A DNA stretch of 64,000 bases, taken from assembly GCF_000424665.1 (NCBI RefSeq), contig NZ_KE384221.1:378278-442277 (forward strand). Reading direction: 5' to 3'. The first letter of the stretch is position 1. Each line of letters begins with the position of its first letter. This document shows, piece by piece, positions 24,591-33,501 of this stretch. The position numbers and the translations under genes are program-made. This DNA is from Salinimicrobium terrae DSM 17865. GTDB lineage: Bacteria; Bacteroidota; Bacteroidia; Flavobacteriales; Flavobacteriaceae. Under the pieces are notes generated by a model. It saw only the letters and a list, made by a program, of their open reading frames with translations. It was not told where the DNA came from and did no database searches.

Positions 24591-25993
24591 CTTGTATTTT
24601 CTGATTCATAAATCATACCTAATTCTTTCCATATTCTTTCTGAAGCCTTATCAGCCGGGGGAAAATTTATTTTTTTAAACCATTCCACGGCCTTTTCAAT
24701 TTTTTTGTCCTGATTTTTAAGAGCTTGTTTAAGTTTACCTGAAATTTCGTCTCGTGTGTTCAGCCAATAGACTTCCTCACCCGTTGGCATTGAACGGAAA
24801 TGGACGAAATTATATATTTTTTTGACTGACCAGTCTGAGCTGAATTGGTTTTTAAGATCATAATTAATAAACAGGCAGGGCTTTTCAAATACAGCGAAAT
24901 CGAAAACCATAGAGGAGCCGAGGTTAACAACCGCTTCAGAATGCAAAATGGTATTCACTTGTACCTGTAAATCTGCTTTGGTTGGAAACACTGTATTCCA
25001 AATTTCTCCTCTCTTTTCCCATTTTGGAGCTACCGGAAAAATTATGTCCCTATACTCGTTAAGCACCTTGGCATAACGATCGGAAAAATCCACCGGGCAA
25101 CGCCTAAAAATTATTCCCAAGTCAAAGCCTTGCCGGTTTAATGATTTTACTGCTTCAGCCAGGTCATTCAGATATTGTGGATCATAGGGAGATGTGGTTA
25201 CATCATCCCCGCTGAAACAGATATACCCTTTTTCAGGATCCAAAGTATTCTCCAGGCAAAACTCTTCTTTTGTTTGTCTCAGCCTGTTGTCGTAATGAGG
25301 CTCAAATTGTGGCGTACCAGAAATATGGATGGTATTCTCATTGATGTGAGGATAATGAGAAGAAAGCTCCTCTTTCATATATTCACTCCACACAAAATAA
25401 TGATCGGCTTCTACTACCATTGTAGCTTTAGGTAAGTTGTCCCAGGAGAAAATAAAGCTTCCGGTTGGTATTCCCAGGTCCCGAGCCGCTGTTAAGGGTG
25501 CAATAGCATTCACGGGACGTTGGTTTGTGCAGAAAATGAAATGTGGTTTTTCCTTTTCAAGAAGCTCTTTACAGTTGCGGTAGAAATTTCCCTTTCTTTC
25601 TGAAGCCTTTAATTTTTTTCTTAGTCGCTGCAGGCCTTTCTCACCTGTGTGTAGGTGGACCAGAAAATTAACTATTTGATTTTTAATTTGGGCTTTTAGG
25701 CCGCTACTAGAAGCAGGAAATTTGTAATCCTGATACACCTTGTCTTGAAACTTTTTGGAGAAGTAATTTAGTTCGGCTTCTAATTTTGCCCTTTTTAACA
25801 AATCTGTTTTTGCTCTGGCTCTCCCGCTATGTTTAATTTCCTTGTAACCAACCTCAGTTAGGTCAAATGAAGTTTGATTCCAAAAAACCACTTCCCAGCC
25901 CAGTTTTTCTCCAATTTGCACAAAAGAAGTAAAGGCAAAATTGCGCAAGCCCACACCATCAGGAAGAAGAATAAAGATTTTTTTGTTGTTCAA
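24587..25993 (-). CDS. Putative GT-B glycosyltransferase (capsule synthesis-like)
   Basis: The 468-residue soluble protein begins MNNKKIFILLPDGVGLRNFAF. It shows a Rossmann-like layout with FIFCTNQRPVNAIAPLTAAR, SFIFSWDNLPKATMVVEADH, HISGTPQFEPHY and VNLGSSMVFDFAVFEKPCLF. These blocks resemble CDP-glycerol/capsule GT-B proteins in which the last segment binds the donor phosphates. I do not recognise a named enzyme. It starts with TTG, the first gene of the minus-strand operon, 22 bases behind a TATATTTG box. A sugar or polyol-phosphate transfer is likely, but that is inference. Confidence 0.6.
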   Translation of the reverse strand: MNNKKIFILLPDGVGLRNFAFTSFVQIGEKLGWEVVFWNQTSFDLTEVGYKEIKHSGRARAKTDLLKRAKLEAELNYFSKKFQDKVYQDYKFPASSSGLKAQIKNQIVNFLVHLHTGEKGLQRLRKKLKASERKGNFYRNCKELLEKEKPHFIFCTNQRPVNAIAPLTAARDLGIPTGSFIFSWDNLPKATMVVEADHYFVWSEYMKEELSSHYPHINENTIHISGTPQFEPHYDNRLRQTKEEFCLENTLDPEKGYICFSGDDVTTSPYDPQYLNDLAEAVKSLNRQGFDLGIIFRRCPVDFSDRYAKVLNEYRDIIFPVAPKWEKRGEIWNTVFPTKADLQVQVNTILHSEAVVNLGSSMVFDFAVFEKPCLFINYDLKNQFSSDWSVKKIYNFVHFRSMPTGEEVYWLNTRDEISGKLKQALKNQDKKIEKAVEWFKKINFPPADKASERIWKELGMIYESENTR

Positions 25994-26015
25994 GGCAGCG
26001 GCATTAGACCAGGCT

Positions 26016-26023
26016 CAAATATA
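26016..26023 (-). promoter_or_regulatory. -7 box of the minus-strand glycan operon
   Basis: CAAATATA on the plus strand is TATATTTG on the minus strand, an exact TANNTTTG match 22 bases upstream of the TTG start at 25993. It lies in the short spacer shared with the divergent exporter operon. No -33 TTTG is visible. Confidence 0.45.
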
Positions 26024-26138
26024 GGAAGTCATACGGAATAATTAGTGCTATGAAGGAAAATCCCCTTCGACAGAAAGGCTTAAACCCAATTTTTCTTCTT
26101 AATTTTCCTGCGGATTAGAAATTAACGAAGAGGTTTTT

Positions 26139-27002
26139 GTGAACAAACTTGAGAACAATGATTGGCTTTACGAAATAACCCCGAAACGAAAGCTGATTGA
26201 TCTTAATTTTAAAGAAATTTGGCGATACCGGGATTTGTTGATTCTCTTTGTAAAACGGGATATAGTCACAGTTTATAAACAAACAATTCTGGGTCCGCTC
26301 TGGTACTTTATTCAACCGCTATTTACTTCTGTAATATTTACTCTTGTTTTTAATAATATAGCAAATATCCCCACCGGAGGAGTTCCCCCATTTCTATTTA
26401 ATCTTACCGGGATCACAGCCTGGAATTATTTTAGTCAGTGCTTTACAGGTACCTCCAATACTTTTAGGAACAATGCCGGCATTTTCGGGAAAGTTTACTT
26501 CCCCCGGGCCATAATGCCTTTAACAACTGTTATTTCTAATCTTTTCAAATTTGGAATTCAATTACTGATTCTTGTTGTTTTTTACTTGTATTATTTGTGG
26601 CAGGATTATTCATTGAGTCCTAATCTTAATTTATTGCTTTTCCCGGTTTATGTACTAATGATGGCCTTGCTGGGATTGGGGGCAGGAATGATCATTTCAG
26701 CTTTCACGACCAAATACAGGGATCTAACTGTTCTGGTGGGTTTTGCCACTTCCCTGTTGCTTTACATTTCTGCAGTACCATATCCGCTAAGTGAAGTAGG
26801 TAATAATATCCCCAGCCTTGCCTGGGTGGTAAAATTCAATCCCTTAGCTCAAATTATTGAAGGTTTCCGTTTTATGATCCTTGATACGGGGATATTTACC
26901 TGGTCCGGTTTTCTATATACGCTGATTGTTTGCGTAATATTAGTTCTCATTGGATTAATTGTTTTTAATCGTACTGAAAAGAATTTTATTGATACTGTAT
27001 AA
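26139..27002 (+). CDS. wzm: Polysaccharide ABC transporter permease, Wzm-like
   Basis: The 287-residue ABC-2 permease has a cytoplasmic N-terminus (IWRYRDLLILFVKRDIVTVYKQT), then GPLWYFIQPLFTSVIFTLVF and about six membrane helices, ending FNRTEKNFIDTV. The segment with Lys-Arg-Asp before the first helix is characteristic of Wzm/KpsM/TagG exporters, which move a completed lipid-linked polysaccharide across the inner membrane. Its ATPase partner lies three genes downstream at 28786. It begins the long plus-strand operon with a GTG start (26139-26141). No clear -7 box was seen upstream. Confidence 0.9.
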   Translation: MNKLENNDWLYEITPKRKLIDLNFKEIWRYRDLLILFVKRDIVTVYKQTILGPLWYFIQPLFTSVIFTLVFNNIANIPTGGVPPFLFNLTGITAWNYFSQCFTGTSNTFRNNAGIFGKVYFPRAIMPLTTVISNLFKFGIQLLILVVFYLYYLWQDYSLSPNLNLLLFPVYVLMMALLGLGAGMIISAFTTKYRDLTVLVGFATSLLLYISAVPYPLSEVGNNIPSLAWVVKFNPLAQIIEGFRFMILDTGIFTWSGFLYTLIVCVILVLIGLIVFNRTEKNFIDTV

Positions 27003-27102
27003 ATGTCACTGCTAACTTACTTGAATATAAATCCCACATGACTTAATTGCCTAAAAGAAGTTAAAGAAGGCTCTCTTGAAGAAAGCCAAATGATTTCCTA
27101 TT

Positions 27103-28002
27103 ATGACTCAGATACTTGTAAGTGTTTTCATGCTCACCTATAACCAGGAAGAATTCATTGCTCAGGCCATTGAAGGAGTCCTAATGCAGGAAACCAGTTT
27201 TACCTACCAGTTAGTTATTGGAGAAGACGCGAGTAGTGACAGGACAAGAAAGATCTGTGAAGAGTATGCCGCGGCGAATCCTGAAAAAATTAAACTTTTA
27301 CCATCTTATAGAAATCTTGGCTTAATAAACAACTTCATCAGGACATATAAAGAATGTAATGGGGAATACGTAGCCATTTGTGATGGGGATGACTACTGGA
27401 CAGATCCTTTAAAGCTTCAAAAACAGGTCGACTTTTTGGATTCAAACCCAGACTACAGCATTGTCTTCACTTCCTTTCAGTTTCTTTTTCCTGATGGTAG
27501 ATTTCTACTAAAAGATTATAAATTGCAGAGCAGAACAACAGGATTTGAGGATCTTGTTTTTGAAAACTATATTTGTTCGGCCACAGTTCTCTTTAGGAAT
27601 AAAGCGGCACCAGATGATTTTCCAGACTGGCTGGATCAATGTCCCTATGGAGATTGGCCAATATATCTTTGGACAACAAAAGATGGAAGTAAGGTGAGAT
27701 TTATAGAGACACCAACCGCTGTATATAGAAGAGAGATCGGAGTATCGGAAAAAATGAAACTCACTCCCAGTAAAATTGCATGGGCAAATTTGAAAATCAT
27801 TGAGAATGTAAAAAAAGATGCAGCATTTAGCCCTAGCGGGAGAGTGGTCCAAAAAAGTACTATTAAAAGTAAATTTAAATTGCTTGCTTGTTTTCTACGT
27901 GAGAGAAAGGTAAAAAAGGCGGTGTCATTATCGTTCGATCTTTTACTAGAAAGGCCGATCAAGTTGATTAGGTTGTATCTTTATCTAATGAAGAAGGGCT
28001 AG
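27103..28002 (+). CDS. Glycosyltransferase family 2
   Basis: The 299-residue GT-A enzyme starts MTQILVSVFMLTYNQEEFIAQAI, followed by VIGEDASSDRTRKICEEYA and the metal-binding CDGDDYWTDPLKLQKQ near 91. These are classic GT2 signatures. The C-terminal 100 residues are basic and hydrophobic and may contact the membrane. It is inserted between the exporter permease gene and its ATPase gene, next to a sulfotransferase. The donor sugar is unknown. Confidence 0.87.
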   Translation: MTQILVSVFMLTYNQEEFIAQAIEGVLMQETSFTYQLVIGEDASSDRTRKICEEYAAANPEKIKLLPSYRNLGLINNFIRTYKECNGEYVAICDGDDYWTDPLKLQKQVDFLDSNPDYSIVFTSFQFLFPDGRFLLKDYKLQSRTTGFEDLVFENYICSATVLFRNKAAPDDFPDWLDQCPYGDWPIYLWTTKDGSKVRFIETPTAVYRREIGVSEKMKLTPSKIAWANLKIIENVKKDAAFSPSGRVVQKSTIKSKFKLLACFLRERKVKKAVSLSFDLLLERPIKLIRLYLYLMKKG

Positions 28003-28022
28003 AAGAAAGTAAAAGCTATAAA

Positions 28023-28706
28023 ATGATTTCGCACCAATATAAGTGTATTTTTATTCATATTCCAAAGACCGGAGGGTCCAGTATATATAAGTTTTTCCAC
28101 CCAGATGTACCTCTCCTTCCGGATACTCCAAATTACGATATCCATTATGGCTGGTGCCCGGAGAGGAAAATTTACCTTCAGCACGCAACTGCATTTCAGC
28201 TGCTAAACACCGGACTGGTTTCTGAGGAGGTATGGAAAAACTATTACAAATTTACGATTGTACGAAACCCCTGGGATAGAAGTTACTCAGACTATCTTTG
28301 GGCAATGAGAACCTCAGCAATTAAAGATTCCTTCACGAATTACATTACAGCCCGCGGTGATTTTGAAAAAATTTTTGCTTATCCCCAAAAGCCCGGCTAT
28401 AAAGGAGATCATTTAAAGCCACAGAAGGACTTTTTTGATAAAGATGGTCGTTATGCTGTTGACTATATAGGTCGATTTGAAGATCTTGTATTTCATATTG
28501 AAAAAGTTGCAGGTCACTTGGGGCTTAAGAGGAAATTTAATGTTAAAATAAACGGAAGCACCAGTAGATATCCACACTACTCCTTATTTTATAATAAATC
28601 CAGAAAAAAACTCGTTGAACATTTTTATGCGCAGGATATTTCTAAATATGGATATAATTTTGAGGACAAAAAAAAGGGACTACAAAGAATTAAAAATCTT
28701 TTTTAA
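28023..28706 (+). CDS. Sulfotransferase family protein
   Basis: The 227-residue protein starts with the PAPS 5'-phosphosulfate loop IFIHIPKTGGSSIYKFF (about 9-25) and contains the 3'-phosphate-binding block FTIVRNPWDRSYSDYLW (about 79-95). DYIGRFEDL comes later. These are the Sulfotransfer_2/carbohydrate sulfotransferase motifs. It should move sulfate from PAPS to a hydroxyl of a glycan in the cytoplasm before export. It lies between the Wzm-like and Wzt-like genes, so the exported polymer is the likely substrate. Sulfated polysaccharides are plausible for a marine organism, but habitat is inferred. Confidence 0.85.
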   Translation: MISHQYKCIFIHIPKTGGSSIYKFFHPDVPLLPDTPNYDIHYGWCPERKIYLQHATAFQLLNTGLVSEEVWKNYYKFTIVRNPWDRSYSDYLWAMRTSAIKDSFTNYITARGDFEKIFAYPQKPGYKGDHLKPQKDFFDKDGRYAVDYIGRFEDLVFHIEKVAGHLGLKRKFNVKINGSTSRYPHYSLFYNKSRKKLVEHFYAQDISKYGYNFEDKKKGLQRIKNLF

Positions 28707-28785
28707 AGTTACCAAATTAAGGAACACTAAAAATACTGTAGAACCTAAAGCTTAGGTACATTGGAGTGCAGTAGATCAAAAGCCT

Positions 28786-30057
28786 ATGAGTGCTATTTTA
28801 AAAGCCGAAAATATTTCAAAACAATACCGTTTGGGGACTGTAGGTACAGGGACTATAGGTGACGACTTAAAGCGGTGGTGGTATGCCGTGCAGGGTAAGG
28901 AAGATCCTTTTTTAAAAGTAGGCGAGGTAAATGATAGAAGTTCTTTTGCTACGACGGATTATATCTGGGCTTTAAAGGATATCAACTTTGAAGTTAAACC
29001 GGGAGAAGTACTAGGTATTATTGGTAAGAACGGGGCTGGAAAGTCAACTCTCCTAAAGCTTTTATCCCGCGTAACTTCCCCAACTACTGGGACGATTAAA
29101 ACCAAAGGTCGTATTGCTTCTTTATTGGAAGTAGGGACCGGTTTTCACGGTGAACTTACTGGTCGTGAGAACATCTTTATGAATGGAGCAGTGCTAGGCA
29201 TGACTAAAACAGAGATCAGGACCAAGTTGGATGAGATAATCGCTTTTTCCGGCTGTGAAAAATATATAGATACTCCTGTTAAGAGATATAGCAGCGGGAT
29301 GACGGTACGGTTGGGCTTTGCCGTTGCGGCCCACCTGGAACCAGAGATCCTGGTGGTTGATGAGGTGCTTGCGGTAGGTGATGCTGAATTTCAAAAGAAG
29401 GCCATCGGAAAAATGCAGGATCTGTCAACAGGGCAGGGCAGAACTGTGTTGTTTGTGAGCCATAATATGTCGAGTGTAAGAAGCTTGTGTACCAGAGGTC
29501 TCTTGCTCGAAAATGGAGAGACAACCTTAATAGGGAGTGTAGATGAGGTCTTAAACGTATATCTCAAATCTGATTTTAGACGAAATTCCTGGTCTGGAGA
29601 AGATGGGGATGGAAGCATGAAATTATTAAAAGCGGAAATTTCCTCTGAAAATCGAGTTGAATTTTTTAAAAATACAGAGCCGATCCAAATTTTAATGAAG
29701 TTTGAATTGGGAGAAAATTTTAGTGATATAGTTGTGGGTGTCGCCATTAGTTCTTCTGTAGGCAACCCTCTTATCGGTCTCCTATATAACGACTATAATG
29801 AATACAGTAAAATCGAAGCTGGTACATATCAAGTATCTTTTGTAATTCCTCCATGCAGTTTGGCTACTGGGGATTACGAAGTAGAATTTAATTTATCTAT
29901 TCCTTACGTTAAGAAATTCACAACTGAAAAATCAAGTCTTTCTTTTAGTATTTCGGCAGATTCCTCTTTTGGAAACAAGTTTTTTCTCCAAAATAATCAG
30001 AATTTCAACTCTGTTCTACGACCTAATTGGTTTAAAAGCTTAAGTAAGATAAACTAG
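28786..30057 (+). CDS. wzt: Polysaccharide ABC transporter ATPase with carbohydrate-binding domain, Wzt-like
   Basis: This 423-residue ATPase has Walker A GKNGAGKST at 80-88, the signature YSSGM at 168-172, Walker B ILVVDE at 188-193 and H-loop His226. The C-terminal ~170 residues form an extra beta-rich domain (EPIQILMKFELGENF, VGVAISSSVGNPL, GDYEVEFNLSI). This is the layout of Wzt proteins whose C-terminal domain recognises the non-reducing end cap of the glycan. A chain terminator, possibly one of the nearby methyltransferases, is therefore expected. It pairs with the permease at 26139. Confidence 0.92.
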   Translation: MSAILKAENISKQYRLGTVGTGTIGDDLKRWWYAVQGKEDPFLKVGEVNDRSSFATTDYIWALKDINFEVKPGEVLGIIGKNGAGKSTLLKLLSRVTSPTTGTIKTKGRIASLLEVGTGFHGELTGRENIFMNGAVLGMTKTEIRTKLDEIIAFSGCEKYIDTPVKRYSSGMTVRLGFAVAAHLEPEILVVDEVLAVGDAEFQKKAIGKMQDLSTGQGRTVLFVSHNMSSVRSLCTRGLLLENGETTLIGSVDEVLNVYLKSDFRRNSWSGEDGDGSMKLLKAEISSENRVEFFKNTEPIQILMKFELGENFSDIVVGVAISSSVGNPLIGLLYNDYNEYSKIEAGTYQVSFVIPPCSLATGDYEVEFNLSIPYVKKFTTEKSSLSFSISADSSFGNKFFLQNNQNFNSVLRPNWFKSLSKIN

Positions 30058-30070
30058 ACCTATTGCTGGA

Positions 30071-30862
30071 ATGAAGAAAGTGAAATTTAAAATAATTATG
30101 AATCAGATTAAACTTTTCTTGAAAAAGAATAAGCAACAAGTGCAGCACATTGAAAGGTTTATGGCTACTGAAAAGTTTTTTTTGGGTAAAAAGCTTTACA
30201 TCCACGATATTGCTTCATTTAATTTAGGGAACGAAGAATTATTCCAATCTGGGATGTATAGATTTAAAGCGAATAGATCTAATCCATATATTATAGATTG
30301 CGGCGCTAACTTAGGAATGAGTGTAATTTATTTTAAACAATTATATCCTGATGCAAGAATTATTGCTTTTGAAGCAGACGATGATATTTTTCAATATTTA
30401 GAAAAAAATATAGACTCTTTTGATTATAGAGATGTTCAGCTTATAAATAAAGCTGTCTGGAATTGTGAGGAGGTTTTATCTTTTAATGTTGAGGGAGGGG
30501 CAGGAGGTAGGCTTGAAGAGAAATCCATCGAAGGTATTTATAAAAAAGTACCTTGTACAAGTTTGAAAAAGTACTTAATAGGTGAGAAGGTGGATTTTTT
30601 AAAACTAGACATTGAGGGTGCGGAATATGAGGTGATAAAAGACTGTGAGAAGGAATTAAAAAACATTGATAATCTTTTTATTGAATATCACAGCATGTCT
30701 GGGAAAAAACAAAACCTAGATAAAATTTTAAGTATTGTTCGAAATGCAGGCTTTAGGTATCATATTAAAGAAGCCTATACGACCAAACAACCCTTCATTC
30801 AAAGAAAATTAAATTTTGGAATGGACTTGCAACTTAATATATTTTGTTATAGAGAAGATTAA
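30071..30862 (+). CDS. FkbM-family methyltransferase
   Basis: The 263-residue protein has motif I YIIDCGANLGMSVIYF at about 83-98, RIIAFEADDDIF (motif II, acidic) and DFLKLDIEGAEYEVIKDCE. The last block is the FkbM family signature. FkbM enzymes O-methylate sugars and other small molecules with SAM. It follows the Wzt-like gene by 13 bases; methylation of a terminal sugar is a known way to signal chain end to Wzt, so this is one candidate cap enzyme. Confidence 0.85.
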   Translation: MKKVKFKIIMNQIKLFLKKNKQQVQHIERFMATEKFFLGKKLYIHDIASFNLGNEELFQSGMYRFKANRSNPYIIDCGANLGMSVIYFKQLYPDARIIAFEADDDIFQYLEKNIDSFDYRDVQLINKAVWNCEEVLSFNVEGGAGGRLEEKSIEGIYKKVPCTSLKKYLIGEKVDFLKLDIEGAEYEVIKDCEKELKNIDNLFIEYHSMSGKKQNLDKILSIVRNAGFRYHIKEAYTTKQPFIQRKLNFGMDLQLNIFCYRED

Positions 30863-30871
30863 AATAACCGT

Positions 30872-31696
30872 ATGACCCTATTTTCGAATCAATGTACAAT
30901 TAAACCAATCTTACAGACAGTTTTAAAAACCTATAGAGGAAAAGGACTTTACGGGGTAAAGTACATGGTAAAAAGGAAACTCGAGCAATTTAACATCTTT
31001 TCCGACAAACAAAAGAATCTTTATTCTGAATATTTTGAAGGTAAAAATGGAATTGAAATAGGAGGTCCGAGTAAAATATTTTTAAAAGAAATACCCATTT
31101 ATCAAGTAATAAATAGCTTAGATGGCTGTAATTTTAGCAATGAAACCATATGGGAGGGAAAAATATCAGAAAGTGATGGATATCACTATTATAATAAAAA
31201 AAGTGGTTATCAATACATATGTGAAGCTAGTGACTTAGAAGTAATTCCTAATGAACGGTATGATTTTCTTATCTCGAGCCATTGCTTAGAACATTGTGCC
31301 AATACACTTAAGACTCTTAATGAATGGTTGAGAGTCTTGAAAAAGGGAGGAGTTATGTTGTTAATCCTGCCTGATAAAAGGTACACGTTTGATCATAACA
31401 GACCTGTTACAACTTTTGATCATCTTATTGAGGATTTCAAGAAAGATATTGATGAACATGATTTAACACATCTTCCAGAAATCTTAGAATTACATGATTT
31501 AAGTTTGGATCGACCTGCGGGAACGAAAGTACAATTCAAAAACCGGTCTTTGTCAAATTTTAAGAACAGGTGTCTGCATCATCATGTTTTTGATTTTAAA
31601 TTACTTAGAACTCTATGCTCCCATGTCAATGTGAAAATAATTAATAGTGCTTTTATAAAGCCGTATCATCAAGTAATTCTCGGGGTTAAACAATGA
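30872..31696 (+). CDS. Class I SAM-dependent methyltransferase
   Basis: The 274-residue protein carries motif I NGIEIGGPSKIF at about 59, a FLISSHCLEHCANTL block and LRVLKKGGVMLLILPD, as in Methyltransf_11 proteins linked to glycan loci. The N-terminal 50 residues are basic with an YGVKYMVKRKLEQF amphipathic look. The C-terminal third contains His-rich segments (CLHHHVFDF). It overlaps the next gene by 4 bases. The substrate is unknown and probably a glycan sugar. Confidence 0.75.
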   Translation: MTLFSNQCTIKPILQTVLKTYRGKGLYGVKYMVKRKLEQFNIFSDKQKNLYSEYFEGKNGIEIGGPSKIFLKEIPIYQVINSLDGCNFSNETIWEGKISESDGYHYYNKKSGYQYICEASDLEVIPNERYDFLISSHCLEHCANTLKTLNEWLRVLKKGGVMLLILPDKRYTFDHNRPVTTFDHLIEDFKKDIDEHDLTHLPEILELHDLSLDRPAGTKVQFKNRSLSNFKNRCLHHHVFDFKLLRTLCSHVNVKIINSAFIKPYHQVILGVKQ

Positions 31697-32520
31697 TTTC
31701 CATAATTATATCTTCTCATAGAGAAAATTACTATCAACATTTACTAGCAAACATCAAACAAACTATTGGGCTGGCTAATTATGAGATTGTAAAAATTAGA
31801 AATCCGGGGTTAATGGGAATTAGTAAGGCTTATAATGAAGGTGCGAAAAAAGCAAAAAATGATGATTTGTTATTTATCCATGAGGATGTCGAATTTTTAA
31901 CCCATGGTTGGGGGAATTTTCTAATTGATTCTTTGAAGGATAAAAAACTTGGAATTATAGGTGTTGCCGGTGGGATCAGGAAATTTAATTTACCAACCGG
32001 TCATGATCAGGGAATAGATGATGATAGACGTCTATTTGTAAAGCACTTTATAAGTGATAAGGATAAGCCTGATGTTTATAAAGATATGGAACCGGTTAAA
32101 ACTTTAGACGGGGTTTTCCTGGCAATGAGAAAAGATAGATGGAAGGAATTCAAATTTGATGAAGGATTAAAAGATTATCATTTTTATGACCTCGATATTT
32201 CCTTGAGAGTTTCTTGTAAATTCACCAACTATGTAACCTCCAAAATTCCCATGCACCACTTCTCTACTGGGAATTTTGACAATAAATGGATTCAGGCTTC
32301 CCTTGAGTTTCATCAAAAATCCTATAATTATGATTTGGCCACTCATAGCGAGATTGGGATAGTAAGAAGTTTTTGGTACCATAGATTAATAAAAGAAGAT
32401 ATTAGCTTGAAGAACAGGTTGTATTATTTTTTCGGAATGGGGGTAGACAAATATTCCCTTGCTCAGGCTATCAATTTTTTGTTTTCCAGGATTATTTTCA
32501 AGTTTAAAGGGGTCAATTGA
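31693..32520 (+). CDS. Glycosyltransferase-like protein (Glyco_tranf_2_5 / StrF-like)
   Basis: The 275-residue protein begins MISIIISSHRENYYQHLLAN with GLMGISKAYNEGAKKAKND and the acidic donor motif LLFIHEDVEFLTHGW (about 56-70). Later YHFYDLDISLRVS resembles the EDxDL block of GT2 enzymes. This pattern fits the GT2-like StrF/Glyco_tranf_2_5 group. The ATGA overlap with the methyltransferase suggests coupling. Donor sugar unknown. Confidence 0.72.
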   Translation: MISIIISSHRENYYQHLLANIKQTIGLANYEIVKIRNPGLMGISKAYNEGAKKAKNDDLLFIHEDVEFLTHGWGNFLIDSLKDKKLGIIGVAGGIRKFNLPTGHDQGIDDDRRLFVKHFISDKDKPDVYKDMEPVKTLDGVFLAMRKDRWKEFKFDEGLKDYHFYDLDISLRVSCKFTNYVTSKIPMHHFSTGNFDNKWIQASLEFHQKSYNYDLATHSEIGIVRSFWYHRLIKEDISLKNRLYYFFGMGVDKYSLAQAINFLFSRIIFKFKGVN

Positions 32521-32586
32521 TCTGAATTCTTTCTGGTATACTCAAAGTTTAAACCCTATTTTAGACCTCTTAAATCGCAAAAATTC

Positions 32587-33444
32587 ATGATCCTATCAGT
32601 AGCTTTGTGTACCTGTAACGGAGAAAGATTTCTTCGGGAACAATTAAATAGCATATTGGATCAAATCCTGCCCGTTGATGAAATTGTTATATGCGATGAT
32701 GCTTCCTCTGATGGTACACAGGATATTTTATCGAATTATCAACAGAAATATCCTGATATTATAAAATTACATTTTAATGAGAGGTCGATAGGGACTATAA
32801 AAAATTTTGAAAAGGCAATTTCTTTAACCAATGGACAACTCATTTTTTTGAGCGATCACGATGATATTTGGAGTAAAAATAAAATCTCGGTAATGACCTC
32901 TTTTTTTAATAAACATGAGGATTGCAAACTGCTTTTTACCAATGCCCTGTTGATTGACGAAAAATCAAATTCTTTAGACACCACGTTGTGGGATAAATGG
33001 GGATTTCAAAAACCAAAACGTCAATCATGGAAAAATAATTATAATGCCTTTAATGATCTTTTGAATAATGACAATAAAATTACCGGTGCTACAGTATGCT
33101 TTCATAAAAGTTTAAAAAAATATGTTATTCCTATTGAGGTACCCTTGGGATATTGGCATGATGCGTGGCTTGGCTTACATGCTTCAGCTCAAAAGGGATT
33201 ATTTTTTATTGATAGAAATTTAATAGAATACAGGATTCACCAGGGGCAACAAATAGGGATTTCTAAAAATGTTCCTAAAGTCACAACAGTAAAAGGGAAT
33301 GGAAATTATCTTGATAAAGCCGATTTCTATTCTATGATCTGCCAGTTATATCCGGCACATATGGATAGTACGATTCAATCGTCACAGAAGAAGAGATCTA
33401 TCTGGAAAAGATTTTCTTTGTGGATTTTCAATAAGATTAAATAA
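32587..33444 (+). CDS. Glycosyltransferase family 2
   Basis: The 285-residue enzyme starts MILSVALCTCNGERFLREQL, with IVICDDASSDGTQDIL and the metal motif LSDHDDIWSKNKI near 93. The DHDDIW form is typical of rhamnosyl-type GT2 enzymes in O-antigen loci. The acceptor-side segment PLGYWHDAWLGLHAS follows. It is complete, with a 66-base gap before it. The exact sugar is undetermined. Confidence 0.87.
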   Translation: MILSVALCTCNGERFLREQLNSILDQILPVDEIVICDDASSDGTQDILSNYQQKYPDIIKLHFNERSIGTIKNFEKAISLTNGQLIFLSDHDDIWSKNKISVMTSFFNKHEDCKLLFTNALLIDEKSNSLDTTLWDKWGFQKPKRQSWKNNYNAFNDLLNNDNKITGATVCFHKSLKKYVIPIEVPLGYWHDAWLGLHASAQKGLFFIDRNLIEYRIHQGQQIGISKNVPKVTTVKGNGNYLDKADFYSMICQLYPAHMDSTIQSSQKKRSIWKRFSLWIFNKIK

Positions 33445-33501
33445 TATAATATTGCTCCCTAACTATGGTTGATTAAAGGAAGAAATTAATAAACAAAAAT
33501 T

